A stretch of 64,000 nucleotides of DNA from contig NC_023756.2 of the NCBI RefSeq assembly GCF_000499845.2, positions 33,107,406 to 33,171,405 on the forward strand. The letters run 5' to 3'. Position 1 is the first letter of the stretch. Every line of letters starts with the position of its first letter. The notes under the pieces are model-generated. The model made no database searches. It was not told where the DNA came from and was given only the letters and a program-made list of their open reading frames with translations. The stretch is from Phaseolus vulgaris. Its lineage: Eukaryota; Streptophyta; Magnoliopsida; Fabales; Fabaceae. A program made the position numbers and the translations under genes. Below, piece by piece: positions 23,552-33,305 of the stretch.

Positions 23552-24219
23552 CAAGAGGGAGGGGATGATGGAAGAGGCCCAAGCACAAGCCCACATGCAA
23601 GCCCACCAAAGGGTAGATCTTTTACATGTTCAAATGCCATAAACTCTAGTGTAGAGTAGACTTTAATTTCTTGCCAAAATTAGCATAGGAACTTTATTTG
23701 TAATTTTCTTAGAATTAATTTTGGCACCTAAAACACCAACCTAGGTAAACTTAGAGTTTCTAAAAAAACCTCTAAATTTACCAAGGCCAGTCTAGAAAGC
23801 CCATGGAGGGGGTGAGCATAAAAACTAGACACACCCCTCCCCATGTGCTCATTTGTGCACCCATGTGCCATGGGCACCCATGTGCTTCACATTTACATTT
23901 CATTTGGCTAGCATTAGGGTTGCATTATGGTCCTCCTTAGCCTATAAAAGGAGGAGCCTACACCTTGTATTTTCAAGTTTATTGTGAGTAAAGTTATGCT
24001 GCCATTTTGTGCCAAGCTTTGCTTCTCCCTAGACTTCTACGCTCTAAACTTCAATTTCCTTCATCTTTTCCCTTGAGCTGGCCGAACCACTCAATACCCA
24101 TACTTAACATGCACCTACAAGATCAACACCACTCTTAGGAGGATCTTGCTCACTCTCATTCATTGCTTCCGCCCCATACTCTACATTGATTCAAGAAGAA
24201 CTTCATGAAAATGCCATCA
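23552..24219 (+). repeat. Polypurine tract and 3' LTR of nested gypsy
   Basis: AAGAGGGAGGGGA (23553-23565) abuts LTR2 (23566-24219). The LTR matches LTR1 over 654 bp with four substitutions. The CTTCT target duplication follows at 24220-24224. Confidence 0.94.
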
Positions 24220-24888
24220 CTTCTTGTCAACAGTTTCTTGTTCTTTCAATCTTTTCAGCTCTATTTCATGCTCTATCAGCTTTCCAAAAAGTGCAGTAGT
24301 GGACATCTTGGATAAATCTATGGATTCTGAGATTGCTGTTACCTTAGGCTGCCAGCTCCTATCAAGACATTTTAGCACCTTTATGTTAAGCTCTTCCTTG
24401 TCAAAGACTTTACCAAGGCCAGTGAGGTGATTTACAATGTGTGTAAATCGTTTCTGCACATCTGCAATACTTTCTTCTGATTGCATTCTGAACAGCTCGT
24501 ACTCCTGAATTAGTGAGTGCTTCCTTGCCCGTTTCACATCATCAGTTCCTTCATGAGTCACCTCTAGTACATCCCACATCTCCTTTGCTGAGTTACATTG
24601 AGAGACTCTAAAGAACTCATCCATATTCAGTGCAGAGGTGATGATATTCTTGGCTAAGGAGTCATATTGGGCCTTCTTCTTCTCGGTTTCACTCCATTCA
24701 GACCAAGGCTTCTTTATTGCTTCTTCTTTGACAACCTGCATAGGTATAAAAGGTCCACTGACCACTGCATCCCAGATTCCCATGTCAATAGACTCCATAA
24801 AGATCTTCATCCTGATTTTCCAGAAAGCATAGTTAACACCACCAAACATAGGAGGTCTATTAATAGACGCACCTTCAGCGAAAGGCAT
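24217..24888 (-). pseudogene. Copia gag, 5' part
   Basis: ATG at 24888 (minus) begins MPFAEGASINRPP. The frame contains FWKIRMKIFMES, WDVLEVTHEGT and YELFRMQSEESI, typical of the UBN2-type capsid region of Ty1/copia Gag. It runs into the nested gypsy 3' LTR at 24220 and resumes beyond 19151. Gag would form the cytoplasmic particle that packages element RNA. The start is supported by its position shortly after the primer-binding site. Confidence 0.9.
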
Positions 24889-24932
24889 TTTAAACTCAGA
24901 TCATGCACACACTTGAGCAAAATACAAGCCCT

Positions 24933-24948
24933 AGCTCTTGATACCAAT
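24933..24948 (-). promoter_or_regulatory. Copia primer-binding site
   Basis: On the minus strand ATTGGTATCAAGAGCT directly follows the LTR end. It resembles the initiator-Met tRNA complement TGGTATCAGAGC with one extra A, a form common in SIRE-like elements. Confidence 0.85.
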
Positions 24949-26531
24949 TGTTGGGTCTATTAGTGTCTAAGTTCAAGACAGGAGGGGTGAATTGAGCTTA
25001 TAAAATTTTCGCAAGAACACACAATTTTCAATATACAAGAGGCAAAAAGAACAGATTGTTTTTACATGAAACGAATTGATTCTTCAGAGCAGTCTAGCAC
25101 AATTTGAATTTGTTCAATATAAAATTGTGATCAACAGAGGATTATAACAAAGTCAGATCAGATGAATATTATGAGGATGAAGGATACAGCTATGCTTAGA
25201 GATCAAACAAATTTACTCAACACAAGGTTCTAAGGAGAATGATTCTTTCTCAGATTTTAATGAATAGACTGTTTGTTCACAGATCACTTAAACCATCATA
25301 TACAACTGCCTTGTTTGTGATTAGAAAGCTTTAACAAATCAGGAAGAACAGTTCTTACTTAAACCCAGAATTAACAGATTCAATTTCAAAAGAACAGATT
25401 TAGTTATTGACAGAATTAAGCAAAACCAGAAATGAGTGCAGGGATGAGAAGAAAAGGCACACAAGTTTTTATACTGGTTCACTCATACAGAGCTACGTCC
25501 AGTGTCACCTTACCCCAAGGTGGAATCCACTAAAAACAGTACCAATTACTTACAAACACACCAGTTCTTGAACACTACAAGAACAACACAATCAATGCTG
25601 AAAAACCCTATTTCAGCACACCTTGCACTCCAAGAAACCCTATCAAGGAGTGACTAACACTTACACCTTTACAAACCAGAATAAAGGAAAGATTACACCT
25701 GAAAAGAAGATGCAAGAACTCAAAACCAGTAGTTCAATTTGCTGCAGAACTGCACCAGCACCTTCACCAAGATCAAAGGTTTCTTAGAACAAGCACACTT
25801 GAAAATCTCTTTGGAAAACCTTTCAAAAATCTTTTGATCCTTCTTCTCACATGGAAAATGTTTGATCTCTGTCAAAAACATAATTGCTCAACCCCTTTTC
25901 ATGTGAGAGAGACTTTTCTTTATATAGAAAACAGTTTCTAACTTCTTTTCAAAAAACAGTTGAAAAGCAGTTATGAAAACAACAGATTCATTTTTGAACT
26001 TAACAGATTTATTTTGTGAAAACCGCCAACTCAGCTAACTGTAATAACTGTCTGAGTTGTACCTTTGGTGCTCTAACTAACTTGTGAAAAACCTTTCAGC
26101 TGACCAAAGAAAAAAATTGTTCTTTCACAGTGAAACAGATTAAAAGATAGCAAACAGGTCAACTCAGCTTTAACTGAAATAACTAACTAAGCTTTACCTG
26201 TGGTGCCCTAACAGAATTTTAGAAAAGCCTTTTAACAGAGAAGAAATAAACCGATTCTTTCTCCATAAAACAGATTTTTTTTTTGTACTGATTTAAAACT
26301 TTTAAGAGCACTTTTAAAAGCTTTTCAAAACCCTTTAACCACATCATGTGCTTGATCTAGACTTGGTTAGGCATCTAGAATGGGTCATACAGCAAAAGGC
26401 AACCTTACACAATTACAAACCTACATACAAGATGATCTAAACCTATTACAAACTTCAAAGCAAACTAGCTATTTTTCTACATCAAACACACACAACACTA
26501 GGTAGAGAAGAGACTTCATCCATCTTAAACA
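24949..26531 (-). repeat. Copia 5' LTR
   Basis: Direct-repeat partner of 11325-12908. On the minus strand it starts TGTTTAAGATGG, with one change from TGTTGAAG, and ends CCCAACA. A TATATAAAG motif lies near 25918-25927. It is followed by the second AAAAG duplication at 26532. Confidence 0.93.
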
Positions 26532-26949
26532 AAAAGGAAAATTACTCATTTCTTCCAAATAAGTCTTACAAATACTCATTTAAGAATGTCTCCTAAAAAG
26601 GTTTCCTTTCAAAATATTTCCAAAAAGTACTCTTAAGTGGAGGATGATTCTAAAACAGTTCTAAACTTATATTATAGGCAAGATAGAGTTCCTATTATAA
26701 AATAAAGAAAAAAAATGTTTGTACAAAGTGTTTTGAAATCCAAAAATAAGTATAATGTGATTCTAAATTAAACTCAAATTTCAAATACACAAATACATTT
26801 TAATCTCAAAAGAATTTGTGAATAAATATATTTTAATTTGTGAGAAAAGAAGGAAGAAAGAGAGTTAGAAAGGAAAACGATAACCTGTGGACGTCGTGTA
26901 TATTTCTTACATCCCATCTTTTTTCTGCTAGTCTTAAGCCACCTCTTAT
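26532..26949. other. Spacer right of the copia element
   Basis: AT-rich, non-coding. It includes the second AAAAG copy at 26532-26536. I see no gene. Confidence 0.6.
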
Positions 26950-27127
26950 CACTACAAGAAAAATCCACTTTAGCTTCCAACAAAAAGTGAGGACTATAAA
27001 AAAGAAGCCACTAACAAAGGTGAAGTCTACTCAAGTTGCACACAAAAATAAATGTCAAATATTGTGTCCATGATGAAGACCTTTAACTCATACTAAAAAT
27101 TATTAAAATAATAATAATAAGTTAAAA

Positions 27128-27330
27128 TCTAGAATGTGGACACAAAGTAGATACAATGAAAAAAAAAGTGACGAAATAATATTGAGTCTAGAATGTGGAC
27201 ACAAAGTGGATGCAAGTAAAAAATTATTAAAATAATAATAATAAGTTAGCGTCTAGAATGTGGACACAAAGTAGATGCAATAAAAAAATAAGTTGCAAAA
27301 TGATACTGCGTCGAGAATGGGGACACAAAA
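27128..27330 (+). repeat. CACTA subterminal direct repeats
   Basis: Four copies of a motif like TCTAGAATGTGGACACAAAG followed by TAGATGCAA or TGGATGCAA, spaced 55-65 bp apart. Some copies are separated by ATTATTAAAATAATAATAAT. Such repeats are transposase-binding sites in studied CACTA elements. Confidence 0.75.
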
Positions 27331-27475
27331 TGGATGTAAGTTAATATTTTATTAAATTTAGCGTAGGTCTAGGCGACACTAATATTTGTTTCCCAGGTAG
27401 TGTCCCCAATGACGACAATTTACTCACATTTGCTTTCTCATGTAGTGTCCTAATGGCTACTCTAAGTTTAATTAT

Positions 27476-27840
27476 TCTTGGAGATCCCACATCGACTAAA
27501 TATTAGGACATTTCATAGTATATAAGTGGGTGTAAACCTCACTTTATAAGTTGGTTTTATGAGGTTGAGTTAGGTTTAAAGTCCACTTCTTAATATAATA
27601 TCATATTCATCTCTAGCTTATCCTAGCAATTGTTTGTTGATCTTATCAGGCCACCTACTATCGGTTCGTTATCGGACCACCCATAATATATAGTCTCACA
27701 CACGAGTTGGTAGTCTCGACGTGAGGGGGGTGTGTTGTTGGAGATCTCACATCGACTATAGATTAGGACCATTTCATCGTATACAAGTGGGTGGAAAGAC
27801 TTAAAGTCAACTTCTTAATAATTATTTAATTTTATAGCCA
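27476..27840 (+). mobile_element. TRIM-like element inside the CACTA
   Basis: Two similar blocks start TCTTGGAGATCCCACATCGAC (27476) and TGTTGGAGATCTCACATCGAC (27736). Each continues through TTAGGAC, CATTTCAT, GTATA and AAGTGGGTG and ends TTAAAGTC, AACTTCTTAATA or close variants. Between them are about 130 bp, ending in a purine-rich GTGAGGGGGGTGTG just before the second block. Short LTRs, almost no interior and a polypurine tract are TRIM features. No 5S-like sequence is present, so it is not Cassandra. Boundaries are approximate. Confidence 0.5.
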
Positions 27841-28084
27841 TTTTAGTGTCCCCTAAACCTATGCTATAGTTAAATAATATATTTTTCTTTATGTAGGCTT
27901 AGACAACACTACCTTGTAAATTTGTGTCGCATTGGAGGTCGTCTCTAATGCATAGCCACCAAAACATTAGCTTTCATTTCTATTGGGACGCTAAGCTCAC
28001 ATTAGTCTCATGTAGAGTCTCTTTTTTACTCTTTGCGTCGCTCTTTTGGGGACTCTACCATCATTATTTCTTATAGTGTGTATT

Positions 28085-28441
28085 TGGCAACTTTTATTGC
28101 AATCTAGTGATAAATATTATCAGTTAAGTTGTTCAACAACCTAAAATATACTTGTCACCAAAGACGATTGACCAGAATGAAGGTAAAAGTTCCACACAAG
28201 CCTGTAATGAATCCAAGTATCATACTCACATAAAATGCATGATTAACAAAGAAATTTCAATCTTCATCTGATTCAATATTTTGTTCATGAGGTGGCTCCT
28301 CTACAGCACACAATTTGTCAAGTGACTTCCCACAAAGATTGGAATTATATTAATAACTTGAGGCATCAAAACTTTGTAGTTGAGTGCCAATTGGAATTTG
28401 CCCGGATAAATTATTATGAGATAAATCCAACAGGGTAAGCC
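28085..28441 (-). pseudogene. LRR receptor-like protein C-terminal fragment, copy A
   Basis: On the minus strand, from about 28441, there is an LRR ending with DLSHNNLSGQIPIGTQLQSF, then the Asp/Glu-rich spacer with PPHEQN, then a membrane segment (SMILGFITGLCGTF) and the cytosolic RLW and VYFRLLNN motifs. This is the C terminus of a plant LRR receptor-like protein of the Cf-9/RLP type, cell-surface immune or developmental receptors. It has in-frame stops, including TGA where copy B (56460-56820) has CGA. Its 3' end abuts the CACTA terminus at 28078, and its upstream side is cut by a gag fragment. Confidence 0.75.
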
Positions 28442-28461
28442 TAAAATCATGAGAGAGATTT

Positions 28462-28665
28462 AAAGTGATGCTAAGAAAATGCCCAAATCATAGGTTTGAC
28501 GACATTGCTCAATTAAGTATCTTCCATAATGGTCTCAAATCTGATACCAATATGCTTCTAGATGCTGCAACTGGTGGTACAATGATGACAATTGATGTAG
28601 AGCAAGCAACATATATTATTGATGCATTGGCATCAACAAATTATCAAGCCCAAAATGATATATAG
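28462..28665 (+). pseudogene. Gypsy gag fragment, copy A
   Basis: A 66-codon plus-strand frame includes LRKCPNH, IFHNGLKSDTNMLLDAA and TGGTMM, matching the retrotransposon gag region of Athila-like gypsy elements (RCPxHG, FYxGL, DAAxGG). Nothing of the rest of the element is visible on either side. It recurs at 56841-57044 with few changes, as part of the duplicated composite. Confidence 0.7.
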
Positions 28666-28675
28666 ATTGAGCGAA

Positions 28676-28925
28676 AGAAGGAACTACAAGAATTTTTTTA
28701 TTTACATGTTGATTATTACATACGGATCCAGATTCGTATGTAAAGCGAGCATTACATATGGATATTTACATACAAATTTAATTGAGTATGTAAAAAAACA
28801 TTACAGATGGATTTTTTGTATGTAAGCCAAAAGTGATTACATATGGATTTAATTAGTATGTAGTTTTGGATTACATACAAACTATATTCGTATATAAAGG
28901 TATTACATACAAAATTAAAAAAATA
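28676..28925. repeat. CACTA-like terminus and TTACATA repeats
   Basis: AACTACAAGAATTTTTTTATTTACATG at 28681 equals the intact CACTACAAGAATTTTT at 57061 with one change. It is followed by six or more direct and inverted TTACATAYGGAT / GTATGTAA motifs to about 28910. This pattern fits CACTA subterminal repeats. No opposite end was found. Confidence 0.5.
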
Positions 28926-29483
28926 AAGTATTTTTCAGATATGTGTGGAAAAGGGCATTGCTGTAAATATGATGCATGGTGATGTGGCAAGGGCAATTTT
29001 GTAAGGAGGGTTAGGTTAGTGGGTGAGCACGAGGGTTGAGAGCTTGCGAAGAAGGGGAACAACTTGGCCTTCAGAGTCGTTCTTCTTTGGATGGGTAAGC
29101 GGCGTTTGTCAGGAAGTAGACAGAAAACTGAAAAGAGGGAGAAGTTAGAGTAAATCAAAGAAAAGAGGGAGACGAAGGGACAAATAACAAAGAAAAAATG
29201 AATAGACGATGGAAAAAGGAGGAGAACGTTCTCACCTAGAAGACTGAAAGACAATTTCGTCCGGTTACCTTCATCAGAGAAGGTAAGGTTTAGGGTTTTT
29301 GACGGTAAAGATTAGTTAGGGTTGGGGTATAGGGTTTTTATGGTAAAGATTAGTTATTGATGTACGGTAGGGTTTTTGCATTCTCTACTTCATATATTTT
29401 GTGTTTCTCGTATTATTATGAAAATGATCCCTCTAAAGTCTGAACCATGGTCAAATTTTGTGTTTCATAAAGGAGTTTTGTGA
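28926..29483. other. Non-coding stretch
   Basis: No recognisable gene. An imperfect duplication of TAGGGTTTTTGACGGTAAAG and TAGGGTTTTTATGGTAAAGA lies at about 29291-29350. The TTTAGGGTT strings here are too few and irregular for a telomeric repeat. Confidence 0.5.
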
Positions 29484-29519
29484 CCTTTTACTTGTCATTC
29501 TGTGAAATGCTTAAACTTC

Positions 29520-29985
29520 AACATACCATAGACACTTCACAACTAGGTCAGTCATCTTAGCATCCAAAACAAGGTCACAAAAAAAAATAGAAGAACCTCA
29601 GCAAAAGAAGAATTGTACATAGGCTAGAGCATTAAATGTTCTTTCTTCTAGTATTTTTACAAGACAGATTTATGTAAATAATTTTGGCTCTTTCTGGGGG
29701 TCCAAATAGAAGAATAACCTAGAGTAAGGTGTACTTAGTAAATTGGGTTTGTGCCAAGCTCACCTTTCATGACATGTGCACCTAGGTTTAAGGTTTCTTT
29801 AACCTACCTTCTAGAAAGTTTCTCACAAATTACACCCCTACCCCTCTCACTCTTGCTCCCCAAGTCACTTTCTCCTATATAAAGGGTGTTTTGCCTCATG
29901 TATTAAACACACTTGAAATTGAATAGAAAAGAAACTTTGTTTAAGTATTTAGTGAGCTTTGTTCTGCTGAAGTTCTTGGGTCTTA
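29520..29985 (+). repeat. Diverged LTR-like copy 1
   Basis: It aligns with 32640-33108 over about 465 bp: CACTTCACAAYTAGGTCAGTC, GGGTCCAAATAGAAGAATAA, CCTAGGTTTAAGG, then a TATA box (CCTATATAAAGGGTG near 29875) and GCCTCATGTATT. Direct orientation with a TATA box suggests LTRs of one old element, but ends and duplications are not resolved and divergence is high. Confidence 0.55.
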
Positions 29986-30701
29986 TCTTGAGTGTAGTGC
30001 ACCTCAAGTGGCGGCTCTTCACCACTCATCTTGGAGTCTTCCACCACTCAAAGTGGCGTGTTCTTCCTTTCATCATCCATAAACATCTCTTATCTCTTCA
30101 TCTTTTCCTATCATGATTTAAGTCATTGTGTTCCATTTATGCTCTTTGATTCCTTTTTTTTCCATTCGGTCATCATCTTATCATTTCTATCTTATGTTGT
30201 TTTAAATTTCGCAATTCATTATCTTCACTCTATAATTGTGTTTTCTCTTTTGCTTTCTAGAAGAGAACTTTCACACTTACTTAACCACTTGGTTAAGTTC
30301 GTGTCCAATGACAATCTTCTTTGAGCCTATCACCATAATTGTGAAATCAAAAACCATAAACAAAGTTCAACCCATAAAAATGTGCAATCCTAAAATCAAC
30401 TCACATCACCTTTTACTTGTCATTCTGTGGAATGCTTAACTTCAACACTTCGGAACTTAGTATGAATGTTTCCTTGTATAGGCATTGCTTGAACTCTTAA
30501 ATCAAGTTGAGGATGCTCCAGTTTGACACAACAACACCTATTCCTTTAAAGTACCTCAAAATCAAGCTAATGTGCTCTTTGTCAAAGTCAAACCTGCAAC
30601 AGAGAGGACCAAATCACATTTACCAAAAGAGGTTGTTGACGTCTTCTTCAATTCTAACTATTTGGTTTAGGAGTTATGATTTTGGAACTAAGTTTTGTCT
30701 T
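29986..30701. other. Non-coding stretch between LTR copy and solo LTR
   Basis: T-rich non-coding sequence with no recognised domain. A 38-bp motif (CCTTTTACTTGTCATTCTGTG plus AATGCTTAACTTCAACA) at 30409-30447 repeats one at 29485-29523, so the LTR-like block lies between two copies. Confidence 0.45.
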
Positions 30702-31898
30702 TGATCCTGCCGGCAACTCGAACGTGGAGGAATCGCTTCGTAGCACTCTCTGCACCGTCTACGCGACTGCGTCTTCTGCAGAATCACCCTCAGAGCCTTC
30801 TCTTGCTTTTCCAAACGTGACCTGCAAAACACACAGACGACGCCTCTAGCGGCCGTTTGCACTCCGACGATCAAGTTAGACCACAGAACCACCAAATGGG
30901 AAAAACTAGTAGTGTGTGTGAAAAACTCTTGCTCTCTGTTTTTCGTATCTCTCCCACTCTCACCCTGATTCTCTCTTTTATCTCTCTTTCCCTGCTTCTG
31001 GGCATAACAGAATTCTGTTATGCTTTTCTGGCATGTGTCAGAACCCTGTTATGCTTTTCAGAGAAAGCGTACCTTCAGAATCAGCAGTGGGGAGCGTGAG
31101 AGTCTGTGCATGTCTGCACGTCTCTGCGCTTGGCTGCGCCTGTCTGTACCTTTAGTGGTACGGAGTGCTCTTTTGTCTGGACCGCACCCCTCTCAGATGA
31201 TGACACGTGGAGGCCTGCAACTCACATCTAACCACACACGTGTCACTTACTGGAAGGGCTCTAGCGCTTCTCTTTGTGTGCCTAAGTTACGCCCTTGCGG
31301 AGTAACATAGGATGTTTCTCTTATCTGGGCAGATCGCATACTCTTGGGAGAACGTCGGGTGTGGCTGGTCTAGGCACACTCACCAAACGTTGCTCTCTGC
31401 GTATACAGCTTACCCTTCACGATGCCATGCACGTAATGGGTTGAGGGAATCACCAACCACTGACTGGTTTACTAGTTCCCTCAGGCCACTCTCGTGCATG
31501 ATTCCCTGAGGTGTGCTCATGCGAGATCCATGCGTAACGCTCTCGCTGGGAACCTCATTCCCAGTTTAACTGCGTGTAACAAGAGACCCCGATGACAATA
31601 CCCCGATGACTGATCAGTGTTTATCTATTTCTCGCGTTCTGCCTTCAGGCGTTAGTCTGAGAACTGGTCTGTTGGTGGCCACTTGGCTACTGACCACCGA
31701 TCACCATTCTGGATGATCTGTCCCCCGACCTCTCCGCCGCCTGATCTGTTGGTGGTCACTTGGTTACTGACCACCGATCACCTCTCTTGGCGATCGTCCC
31801 CCTGACCTCTCTGCCACCTGGTCCACGTGTCACCCTGCGAGTGGTCCACGTGGTTCTCTGATGCTGACGTCATCGATTACCGATGACCGATCGGATCA
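30702..31898 (-). mobile_element. Solo LTR of a Tat-type gypsy element
   Basis: On the minus strand it runs from TGATCCGATCGGTCATCGG to GCCGGCAGGATCA. Near its 3' end it carries the motif CTTGATCGTCGGAGTGCAAACGG-type sequence shared with the Tat LTRs at about 35107 and 53118. It is about 1.2 kb, GC-richer than its surroundings, with no coding sequence. The flanks are GTCTT (30697-30701) and GTTTT (31899-31903), a likely 5-bp duplication with one later change. A solo LTR arises by recombination between the two LTRs of one element. Confidence 0.65.
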
Positions 31899-32639
31899 GT
31901 TTTTAATTGTTTTTGGGTTCAAAAAATAAAATAAAATCTCTTAGACTTATTACTATTTACTTTCTAGTTTAGGTATCTGAACTTAGGTGTGATGATTCCT
32001 TTGCCGCTCAATGCTCATACAAGGTGTTGTAGGGGTCATTGCTGCATGTTCTTACTACTTTGAAGAATCTCACTAATAATACTAGTTGATACACACTAAA
32101 CATGTCTCCAAATAATATCTCTTAACGATTTCTTTTTGAATGTTATAATTCAGGATCATGAGGTTAAAGAATTTAAGGATGGTGCACTGAAATCACCTTG
32201 TAGGGTTTCTTCACCATCATTGAGGAGGTACATCTTTTGTTGTTAATATTATACTAATTAAAGTAAATTATAGTTTTCCATGTGGAGAGAACATTTCCTT
32301 AGAATAAAATATCTATGCGCATTTGGTGGGTCTTTCGGAAATTTTAGGATTCTATTTGATGGATTCATTGATCATTGGGTAGAATATAACAAAAGTTCTA
32401 GTACTAATTTTTGAAACAAAATATCTACTTATTCTAAATTCTAATCCCTTGATTTGCGTATTTTTTACCAATAGGATAAAATATGTTTGTCAATTTTGAA
32501 AACTTTCATTTTTAGTTCAATAGCGAAAAATTGATTGGTGTTTATATAATAGGTTTATTTTTGTTTGAGTTTTAACTAGTCATATTAAGAATTTAGAGTA
32601 TTTTTACTGACGAATCTTTGATACAAACCACCTCGGCAA
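31899..32639. other. AT-rich spacer
   Basis: No gene or repeat recognised. It has T/A-rich tracts and short frames only. Confidence 0.5.
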
Positions 32640-33108
32640 CTAGATGACTAAGGACACAACAAACACTTCACAATTAGGTCAGTCATCTCAACACACAAGA
32701 CCAGGCCCCACCAAACCTCAGGAGAGCCTCAACAGAAGAAGAACCAGACATAAACCAATATATCAGATGTTCTTCCTTTTAGTCTTTTCACAAGACAAGT
32801 TTATGTAAATAAATTGGGCCCACTTTGGGGTCCAAATAGAAGAATAAGCTTAGGGTGTACTTAGTAAATTGGGTTTGGGCTAAGTCCACCTTTCATGACA
32901 TGTGTACCTAGGTTTAAGGTTGACCTACCTCCTAGAAGATTTCTCTCAAATGACGTCCCTACCCCTCTCACTCTTGCTCCGTAAGTCACTCTCTCCTATA
33001 TAAAGGGTGTCTTGCCTCATGTATTTTCACACATTGAATTTTGAAAGTAAAGAAACACTGTGAGAGTGTTTAGTGAGTTGAGTCTCCTATTATCTTTGGG
33101 TCGTATGT
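32640..33108 (+). repeat. Diverged LTR-like copy 2
   Basis: Partner of 29520-29985 in the same orientation, with a TATA box (CCTATATAAAGGGTG near 32995). The 33109-33305 stretch between it and the solo LTR has a short Glu-rich frame without a recognisable domain. Confidence 0.55.
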
Positions 33109-33305
33109 AATAATCCGTATATAATTCGCGTTTTTTTTTAGTGGATGAACACAAGAACATAAAGGAATGGAAAATAAAAAGATGAAAGGAAAGAGAAGCT
33201 TAAGATGATGAAGGTGTGGTTACATCATTTGGAGGGGGAGGAGACTCCAAGAGTCCAGGAAACATCAGTGACCAAAGAAATTGAACCACTACCACAGACA
33301 AATTC

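Larger units (their letters stand above)
19152..24219 (+). mobile_element. Nested non-autonomous Ty3/gypsy derivative
   Basis: Two 654-bp LTRs (19152-19805, 23566-24219), both TGATGG...CCATCA, flank a 3,760-bp interior. The 5-bp duplications CTTCT (19147-19151 and 24220-24224) are exact and split the copia gag gene. The primer-binding site follows LTR1 and a polypurine tract precedes LTR2. The LTRs differ at four positions by my reading (0.6%). The interior encodes a degenerate Gag and a fused protease-tail/integrase remnant but no RT or RNase H. The protein remnants resemble chromovirus-type gypsy elements (Reina/Tekay-like). A solo LTR of the same family lies at 33306-34018. Confidence 0.95.
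11325..26531 (-). mobile_element. SIRE/Maximus-like Ty1/copia retrotransposon
   Basis: Two direct repeats of about 1.58 kb (11325-12908 and 24949-26531) bound an internal region read on the minus strand: primer-binding site, gag, pol (PR-INT-RT-RH, the copia order), an extra ORF, then polypurine tract. The 5-bp target duplications AAAAG (11320-11324 and 26532-26536) match exactly. The long LTRs, initiator-Met-type primer site, coiled-coil-rich gag and extra ORF after pol fit the SIRE/Maximus group. A 5,068-bp gypsy derivative plus a 5-bp target duplication interrupts gag. By hand count the LTRs differ at about 33 sites plus about four single-base indels (about 2%). Several premature stops make it inactive. 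Confidence 0.93.
26950..28078. mobile_element. Non-autonomous CACTA transposon
   Basis: The left end is CACTACAAGAAAAATCC (26950). The right end reads, in reverse complement, CACTATAAGAAATAATG (ending at 28078). The interior has subterminal repeats typical of CACTA elements: GTCTAGAATGTGGACACAAA occurs several times at 27128-27330, with GTGTCCCC and GGGACGCT variants near the other end. No transposase coding sequence is visible. The 3-bp flanks (TAT and TGT) match at two of three positions. A TRIM-like insertion lies at about 27476-27840. It would move only with CACTA transposase supplied in trans. Confidence 0.65.

Noticed and set aside
27476..27840. Cassandra TRIM
   Set aside because: No 5S-rRNA-like segment is present in either terminal block.
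28871..29254. 127-codon minus-strand frame, Phe/Ser/Leu-rich
   Set aside because: It has hydrophobic runs by composition only, with no recognisable family, next to CACTA-like repeats.
29280..29370. Telomere-like TTTAGGG repeats
   Set aside because: Irregular spacing and few copies. It looks like one duplicated segment of about 30 bp.
30507..31509. Several 65-97-codon frames
   Set aside because: They fall in or beside the solo LTR at 30702-31898 and have no domain content.
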